Shown: in pieces, positions 13,206 through 18,061 of the stretch
Numbering within the stretch: position 1 is the first letter of the stretch
Layout: every line of letters starts with the position of its first letter
Source: JACKJP01 sp050186955
Lineage (GTDB): Bacteria; Pseudomonadota; Alphaproteobacteria; Rhizobiales; Tepidamorphaceae
Direction: 5' to 3'
Length of the DNA stretch: 18,061 nt
Assembly: GCA_050186955.1 (NCBI GenBank)
Contig: JBFWXZ010000049.1
Span: 1-18,061 of the forward strand
The notes under the pieces: generated by a model
Told to the model about the DNA's origin: nothing
The model's database searches: none
The model's input: the letters and a program-made list of their open reading frames with translations, nothing else
Position numbers and translations under genes: made by a program

Positions 13206-16200
13206 ATGGCATCCAGCGCAGCGTGGACATCGCGAAACCGCAAACGCCGGCCGGCGTCGCGTCGTGACGAAGGAGATTCGCTGCGCGCCCTGCTGACCCG
13301 CACCCTGCGCGAGATTTCCCGCGCCGAGCGCCCCGTCGGCAAGGGAAGCGACGCGGCGCTGCTCGCCGATATCAGGCGCCGCATGGCCGCCCTGGAATCG
13401 CGCTTCGAGGACATCGACGACTTCGAGGATTTCGACGACGACGACCGCGACGTTCTTAGCGGCCACGCCCGCGACAACCGCCGCGCCCGCCGCGCGCTCG
13501 CCGATCTCTATGACCGCCTCTCCGGACGCGACGACGATTTCGGCGCGCTGGAGGATCTCGACGATCTTCTCGACGGCCTCGAGGCCGGGGACGCTGCCGA
13601 AGACGCTGCCTGGGACGCGCCCGAGGCCGCCCCCAAGGCTGCTCCCAAAGCCACGCCCAGGGCGCGCGTCGCGGCGCCGCCGCTGCCGGCCGCGGCCGAG
13701 ACCCGCGACAAATACGCCGCCCGGCTCGATCATATCGAGAGCCGCCTGAGCGAGATCGCCTCCGCCGTCTCCCAGCCGCCGGCGCCGGCCTATGCCGATC
13801 CCGCGCCGATCAACGGCCTCGGCGACGCCATCCGCCAGCTCGCCGACCGCCAGACCTCGCTCGAGGAAGGGCTGGGGATCGCCACCGATTCCTACCGCAC
13901 CGCGCTCGACGACCGTCTCGACGCGCTCGCCAGCCGCATCGAGAACCGCATCGCCGAGGAGAAGGAAGACCTCGGCGAGCGCATGAAGAGCTTCTCGTCG
14001 GGCGGCAAGCACAGCGAGGAATATAACGGCCTCGTCGGCGAGATCCGCGCCGTCGCCGACCGCGTCGACGCCGTTCCCGAGCATTCCGCGCGCGCCTTCG
14101 AGCGCATCGCCGACGGCATCGCCCAGCGCATCGACCATTCGACCTCGCAGACCATCGACACCATCCGCGGCGACATGGAGCGGCTGGCCGCCGAGGTGCC
14201 GCCGGGTCCCGACATCTCCAGCATCGAGCGCGCCATCGGCGATATCGCCGGCCGGCTCGACACCGCCGGACATGCCGAGCTGTCGGGCCTGCGCGACGAG
14301 ATCGCCCAGCTCCGCGCCGACATCGCGGCTTCCGGCCGCGTCGATTTCTCCGGCATCGAGCGCCATCTCGCTACCCTTGCCGAGAAGATCGACGCCAGCG
14401 CCGGCGGGGTCGCGCGCGGCGACGACACCGCCGTGCTGCAGGCCGTCGAGCGGCGCATCGCCAAGCTGTCCGAGGAAATCGAGCGCGCCCGCGAGACCGG
14501 CGGTTCGGCCGATCTGGAAAAGGCCTTCGTCGACCTTTCGCGCCGCATCGACGCCAGCCGTTCCGACGCCATCGAGGCGGCCCGCCAGGCCGCCGAGGCG
14601 GTCGCCGGCAAGCTGATGGCGTCGGCGACGCCGGGCTCCGCTCCCGATCAGGCGCTCATCCAGGCGCTGCAGAATGAGATCCGGCAGCTTCGCCAGTCCG
14701 CCGACCAGTCCGACCGGCGCACCCAGGACACGCTGGAAGCCGTCCACGACACGCTGCGCAAGATCGTCGACCGCCTGTCCTATCTGGAGCGCGAGGTCGA
14801 CGACGTGGTGGCCCAGCCGCGCCGCGCCGATCCCGCCGCCGAGGCGGCCACGGCGCGCTCCGTGGCGAGCCGCGCCGCGATGGAGCCGCAGGATATGCGG
14901 GAGCGTGACGTGCCGGAGCCGGAAATGCCGGCCCGGCGAGAGGAAGCTCTTGAGCATGCGGAGCCGCAGCCGGTTCCCCCCGCGCCCGGTCTCGAGGGTG
15001 CGCCCGTCGCCAGGAAGCAGAAGGCGGAGCCGGCGAAGATCGAGCCGTCCATCGGTCTCGGCGACGACATGCCGATCCCGCCGCGCACCCCGCGCACGGG
15101 GATACCGGGACTGGAAAGCGACGCCGGGGCCGACAAGCCCGCCGGTGACGACAAGACCGACTTCATCGCCGCGGCGCGCCGCGCCGCCCGCCAGGCGGCG
15201 GTCGAAACCGCGGCCGACGACCTCGATTCCCCGCCCAAGGGGCTGGCCCGCCTGCTGCGCCGCAAGAAGTCCAATGCCCAGGGCCTCGCCGGCGACGCGG
15301 TTCCCGAAGCCCCGAAGATGCCCGGGGCAGAAGGCGGCAAATCGAGCAAGGTCGCCGTCTATGGCGCGGTCGCGCTGATCATCGCCTGCGGCGCCTGGTA
15401 CGGCTACAAGAGCGTCTCGCGCATGCTGCTGGCGCCGGCCCCGACCGCTTCCGCCCCGGCCTCCGATCCCGCGCCGAAGGCGACGCCGCAGAAGGCGCCC
15501 GCCTCCGAGAGCGCGCCGCCCGCCGCCGAGCCGGCGAAGCAGTCCGCCGTCGAGCCCGCCGACCAGCCGCGCAAGATCACCACGAGCGCGATCCCCGCGC
15601 CGGCCGCCTCGCTCGCCCAGGCCGGCCAGCGGGCCGAGCCCGAGGCCGCGCCGGCGGCTGAGCCGGTCGCCGAGGCGCTGCCCGACCTGCCGGAAGCCTT
15701 CCCGCCGTCGCTGCGCCAGGCCGCGATCGACGGCGACCCGCTGGCGCGCTACGAGATCGCCGCCCGCTATGCCGACGCCCGCGACGTCCCGCAGGACCTC
15801 AAGGCGGCCGCCAAATGGTTCCAGCTCGCCGCCGCGCAGGGTCATGCGCCGGCTCAGTTCCGCCTTGGCGGCATGTTCGAGAAGGGCAACGGGGTCGCCC
15901 GCGACATCTCGCTCGCCAAGCTCTGGTACGAGCGCGCCGCCGAGCAGGGCAACCGCAAGGCGATGCACAATCTCGCGGTGCTGCTCGCCGACAATTCCGG
16001 CGGCAAGCCCGACTATCCCGCCGCCGCCGGCTGGTTCCGCCGCGCCGCCGACCTCGGCCTGAGCGACAGCCAGTACAATCTGGCGATCCTCTACGCCCGC
16101 GGCATGGGCGTCGAGCAGGACCTGCGCGAATCCTACAAGTGGTTCACCGTCGCCGGCGCCGCCGGCGACAGCGAGGCCGCCGCCAAGGCCGACGAGCTGG

Positions 16201-16535
16201 CCCGCCGCATGGACCCGCAGACCGTCGCCCAGGCCAAGCTCGCGGCCGCGAGCTGGAAGGCCGAGCCGCTCGACGAGCTCGCCAACGCGACCTCCGGCGG
16301 CACTGGCGGCTGGACCGGCGACACCACCGCCTCGATCCCGATGGACAACAGCGCCGCGACCCGCGAGGCGCAGGAACTGCTCAACCGGATCGGCTACGAT
16401 GTGGGCCCGGCCGACGGCATGAGCGGCCCGCGCACCCGCGACGCCATCCGCGCCTTCCAGCGCGAGAAGGGCATGGCCGAAACCGGTGGCATCGACCCGT
16501 TCCTGATCGACGCGCTGCGCCGCGCCGCCGGCTGA
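13206..16535 (+). CDS. podJ: PodJ-like polarity/localization protein with Sel1 repeats and peptidoglycan-binding domain
   Basis: A 1109-residue protein with PodJ architecture. The N-terminal cytoplasmic part has a basic start, two acidic stretches (about residues 68-84 and 113-138) and long coiled-coil regions (about 175-530) rich in heptad-like RID-LA and ERI segments. A proline/alanine-rich charged linker follows, then one membrane span (716-734). The periplasmic part has a low-complexity Ala/Pro linker, four Sel1 repeats of 36 residues (844-987) and a C-terminal peptidoglycan-binding domain (1052-1108, LLNRIGYDVGPADGMSGPRT). In Caulobacter and rhizobia PodJ marks a cell pole and organises division and envelope proteins. 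The ATG at 13206 has GGAGA upstream. A 1189-codon open frame on the other strand is a GC-codon shadow. Family assignment rests on domain order; coiled-coil sequences diverge quickly. Confidence 0.85.
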   Translation: MASSAAWTSRNRKRRPASRRDEGDSLRALLTRTLREISRAERPVGKGSDAALLADIRRRMAALESRFEDIDDFEDFDDDDRDVLSGHARDNRRARRALADLYDRLSGRDDDFGALEDLDDLLDGLEAGDAAEDAAWDAPEAAPKAAPKATPRARVAAPPLPAAAETRDKYAARLDHIESRLSEIASAVSQPPAPAYADPAPINGLGDAIRQLADRQTSLEEGLGIATDSYRTALDDRLDALASRIENRIAEEKEDLGERMKSFSSGGKHSEEYNGLVGEIRAVADRVDAVPEHSARAFERIADGIAQRIDHSTSQTIDTIRGDMERLAAEVPPGPDISSIERAIGDIAGRLDTAGHAELSGLRDEIAQLRADIAASGRVDFSGIERHLATLAEKIDASAGGVARGDDTAVLQAVERRIAKLSEEIERARETGGSADLEKAFVDLSRRIDASRSDAIEAARQAAEAVAGKLMASATPGSAPDQALIQALQNEIRQLRQSADQSDRRTQDTLEAVHDTLRKIVDRLSYLEREVDDVVAQPRRADPAAEAATARSVASRAAMEPQDMRERDVPEPEMPARREEALEHAEPQPVPPAPGLEGAPVARKQKAEPAKIEPSIGLGDDMPIPPRTPRTGIPGLESDAGADKPAGDDKTDFIAAARRAARQAAVETAADDLDSPPKGLARLLRRKKSNAQGLAGDAVPEAPKMPGAEGGKSSKVAVYGAVALIIACGAWYGYKSVSRMLLAPAPTASAPASDPAPKATPQKAPASESAPPAAEPAKQSAVEPADQPRKITTSAIPAPAASLAQAGQRAEPEAAPAAEPVAEALPDLPEAFPPSLRQAAIDGDPLARYEIAARYADARDVPQDLKAAAKWFQLAAAQGHAPAQFRLGGMFEKGNGVARDISLAKLWYERAAEQGNRKAMHNLAVLLADNSGGKPDYPAAAGWFRRAADLGLSDSQYNLAILYARGMGVEQDLRESYKWFTVAGAAGDSEAAAKADELARRMDPQTVAQAKLAAASWKAEPLDELANATSGGTGGWTGDTTASIPMDNSAATREAQELLNRIGYDVGPADGMSGPRTRDAIRAFQREKGMAETGGIDPFLIDALRRAAG

Positions 16536-16558
16536 CGTTTCGCGCGCCCGTCGCGGTC

Positions 16559-16587
16559 TTGACACGGCGTCGGGCAGGGTATTGTTG
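16559..16587 (+). promoter_or_regulatory. Putative promoter of the TauE/SafE gene
   Basis: A perfect -35 hexamer TTGACA (16559-16564) is followed 17 bases later by TTGTTG (16582-16587), or 15 bases later by TATTGT (16580-16585, 4 of 6 to consensus). It lies in the 142-base gap after the PodJ-like gene, about 95 bases before the ATG at 16678. The -10 is weak, so this is tentative. Confidence 0.45.
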
Positions 16588-16677
16588 CATCGGGGTTACG
16601 GCTGACCGCCACGCCGGCTTTTCCAGGCGCTCCCGGTCGAGCTTCCCGACGGTAGGTTGCCGGAACCCGCGCGCGCC

Positions 16678-17598
16678 ATGGAAATCTATCTCCCGATCGC
16701 CGAAATCACGGTCAACATGGCCATGTTGTTCGGCATGGGCGCGGCCGTCGGTTTCCTCTCCGGCCTGTTCGGCGTCGGCGGCGGCTTCCTCATCACGCCG
16801 CTGCTGATCTTCACCGGCGTGCCGCCGGCGGTCGCGGTGGCGACCGGATCGAACCAGGTCATCGCCTCGTCGGTCTCCGGCGCGCTCGCCCACTGGCGGC
16901 GCAAGTCCATCGATTTCGGGCTCGGGCTGATGCTGCTCGCCGGCGGTATCGTCGGCTCGGCCTTCGGCGTCTGGCTGTTCAAGATCCTGCGCGAGAGCGG
17001 CCAGCTCGATCTCACCGTCTCGCTCGCCTACGCGATCTTCCTCGGCAGCATCGGCGCGCTGATGCTGATCGAGAGCGTGCGCGCCATGCAGCGCATCCGT
17101 GTCGGCAAGACGGCGACGCTCAGGAAGCCGGGCCAGCACCTGTGGGTGCACGGCCTGCCGGGCAAGGTCCGCTTCAAGCGCTCGCGGCTCTATATCAGCG
17201 TCATCCCGGTGCTGGTGGTCGGCGCGCTGGTCGGCGTGCTCGCCGCCATCATGGGCGTTGGCGGCGGCTTCATCATGGTGCCGGCGATGATCTATCTGCT
17301 GCGCGTGCCGACCAACGTCGTCATCGGCACCTCGCTGTTCCAGATCATCTTCGTGACCGCGATCACCACCGTGCTGCACGCGACCGCCAACGGCACGGTC
17401 GACGTGGTGCTGGCGTTCATCCTCATGGTCGGCGGCGTCATCGGCGCGCAGTTCGGCGCCCAGGCAGGCCAGCGGCTGCGCGGCGAGCAGTTGCGCGCCC
17501 TGCTGGCGCTGCTGGTCCTCGTCGTCTGCATCCGCATCCTCTACGAGATGACGGCGAGCCCCGCCGACATCTTCTCCATCGCGGTCATGAGGCGCTGA
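16678..17598 (+). CDS. TauE/SafE family sulfite/anion exporter-like permease
   Basis: A 306-residue inner-membrane protein of the TauE/SafE (DUF81) family, with about eight membrane segments in two related halves. The family's internal repeat is visible as FGVGGGFLITPLLIF (31-45) and MGVGGGFIMVPAMIY (192-206), each at the start of a half, separated by a polar loop (about 138-170). Members export sulfite, sulfonates or other small anions; the substrate here is not determined. The start is ambiguous. A TTG at 16657 is in frame, but AGG directly abuts it. I chose ATG 16678 because MEIYLPIAE is the usual beginning of rhizobial members, although no clear Shine-Dalgarno precedes it. The next gene starts 2 bases after the stop, so the two are an operon. 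Confidence 0.92.
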   Translation: MEIYLPIAEITVNMAMLFGMGAAVGFLSGLFGVGGGFLITPLLIFTGVPPAVAVATGSNQVIASSVSGALAHWRRKSIDFGLGLMLLAGGIVGSAFGVWLFKILRESGQLDLTVSLAYAIFLGSIGALMLIESVRAMQRIRVGKTATLRKPGQHLWVHGLPGKVRFKRSRLYISVIPVLVVGALVGVLAAIMGVGGGFIMVPAMIYLLRVPTNVVIGTSLFQIIFVTAITTVLHATANGTVDVVLAFILMVGGVIGAQFGAQAGQRLRGEQLRALLALLVLVVCIRILYEMTASPADIFSIAVMRR

Positions 17599-17600
17599 CC

Positions 17601-18061
17601 ATGACCGTGCTGCGCCTCGCCCTCGCCATCCTCGCCCTTTCGGCGTTCGCGCGCCCGGCGCTTGCCGAGCGGCTCGTCATCGCCGTTTCGAGCGACGACA
17701 TCGCCGTCACCTCGAACTTCTCCGGCGCCGGCATCGCCATCCTCGGCTCCATCGAGCGCGACGCGCAGACGGTCGCGCGCCGCGCCGGCTACGACATCGT
17801 CGTCGTGCTGCGGGGCCCGCGCGAGACGCTGGTGGCGCGCCGCCGCGAGCGGGTCGGCGGCATCTGGGTGAACCGCAAGTCGGTGCATTTCCCCGGTGCT
17901 CCCTCGCTCTACGTCGTGCTCACCGGCAAGCCGCTGCCGCTGGTCGCCGGCGAGGCGGTGCTGCGCAAGAACCGCATCGGCCTCGACATGCTGGGCCTGG
18001 AGGCGTTCGAGCGGCTGAGCCAGGCCGACGAGGTCGCCTTCCGGCAGGCGGCGGTGCGCCT
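17601..18061 (+). CDS. TIGR02186/Alph_Pro_TM family protein, 5' part
   Basis: The first 153 codons of a gene that runs off the window end. It begins MTVLRLALAILALSAFARP with an ALAER cleavage region, a good signal peptide of about 22 residues. The mature part contains AVSSDDIAVTSNFSGAGIAI, VVLRGPRETLVARRR and GGIWVNRKSVHFPGAPSLYV (about residues 87-106), which together match the pattern of the alphaproteobacterial TIGR02186 (Alph_Pro_TM) proteins: an exported domain with a C-terminal membrane anchor, here still out of view. Genes of this family commonly follow TauE/SafE permeases, and this one starts 2 bases after that stop, with GAGG upstream as a weak ribosome binding site. Function is unknown; an accessory role for the permease is inference from pairing. 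Confidence 0.85.
   Translation, partial: MTVLRLALAILALSAFARPALAERLVIAVSSDDIAVTSNFSGAGIAILGSIERDAQTVARRAGYDIVVVLRGPRETLVARRRERVGGIWVNRKSVHFPGAPSLYVVLTGKPLPLVAGEAVLRKNRIGLDMLGLEAFERLSQADEVAFRQAAVR

Noticed and set aside
12996..16565. 1189-codon open frame on the minus strand opposite the PodJ-like gene
   Set aside because: The plus-strand frame has a ribosome binding site, a membrane span, Sel1 repeats and a peptidoglycan-binding domain; the minus frame is Gly/Arg/Ala low complexity.
16381..17379. 332-codon open frame on the minus strand opposite the TauE/SafE gene
   Set aside because: The plus strand encodes a clear membrane permease with the family repeat; the minus frame is a His/Asp/Arg-rich shadow.

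Overview
The window is about 18 kb of GC-rich DNA with dense, short-spaced operons, GTG/TTG starts, and gene families typical of Alphaproteobacteria, most likely Hyphomicrobiales (Rhizobiales). The clues are a TIGR02186/Alph_Pro_TM-type protein behind a TauE/SafE permease, a PodJ-like polarity protein, and a VC_2705-type Na+/solute symporter beside a CrbR/AgmR-like response regulator. I see no mobile element, CRISPR array, rRNA or tRNA. Genus cannot be given from sequence reading alone.

Layout. 1-1742: the 3' end of a Na+/solute symporter closed by a textbook intrinsic terminator, a small YggT-like membrane protein starting with TTG, and a convergent NarL/LuxR-type response regulator. 1859-2674: two tandem small three-helix membrane proteins that look like diverged duplicates; the second has a leader with two mutually exclusive hairpins, one of which buries its ribosome binding site. 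2762-4518: an HSL-type alpha/beta hydrolase overlapping a double-hotdog thioesterase by 4 bases. 4521-5705 (minus): a secreted coiled-coil protein of unknown function and a 2-hydroxychromene-2-carboxylate isomerase/kappa-GST-like protein.

5830-12286 (minus) is the core of the window, a fatty-acid beta-oxidation operon. In transcription order it encodes a 596-aa acyl-CoA dehydrogenase, a long-chain-type acyl-CoA dehydrogenase, a thiolase, and a FadJ/FadB-type hydratase/3-hydroxyacyl-CoA dehydrogenase. Together these supply every step of the spiral from acyl-CoA to acetyl-CoA. A MerR-family regulator gene lies directly upstream on the same strand. Palindromic AT-rich sites sit just upstream of the operon, in the regulator's own promoter, and further upstream; a 12-base core is repeated exactly at two of them. 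I infer that the MerR protein controls the operon and itself.

13206-16535 (plus): a large PodJ-like protein (cytoplasmic coiled coils, one membrane span, periplasmic Sel1 repeats, C-terminal peptidoglycan-binding domain) with a near-match to a CtrA box upstream. 16678-18061 (plus): a TauE/SafE permease followed after 2 bases by a secreted/membrane TIGR02186-type protein cut by the window end.

Most of the window is ordinary chromosomal housekeeping and catabolism. The least explained signals are regulatory: the switch-like leader at 2231-2283, the repeated operators around the MerR gene, and the CtrA-like box before the PodJ-like gene.
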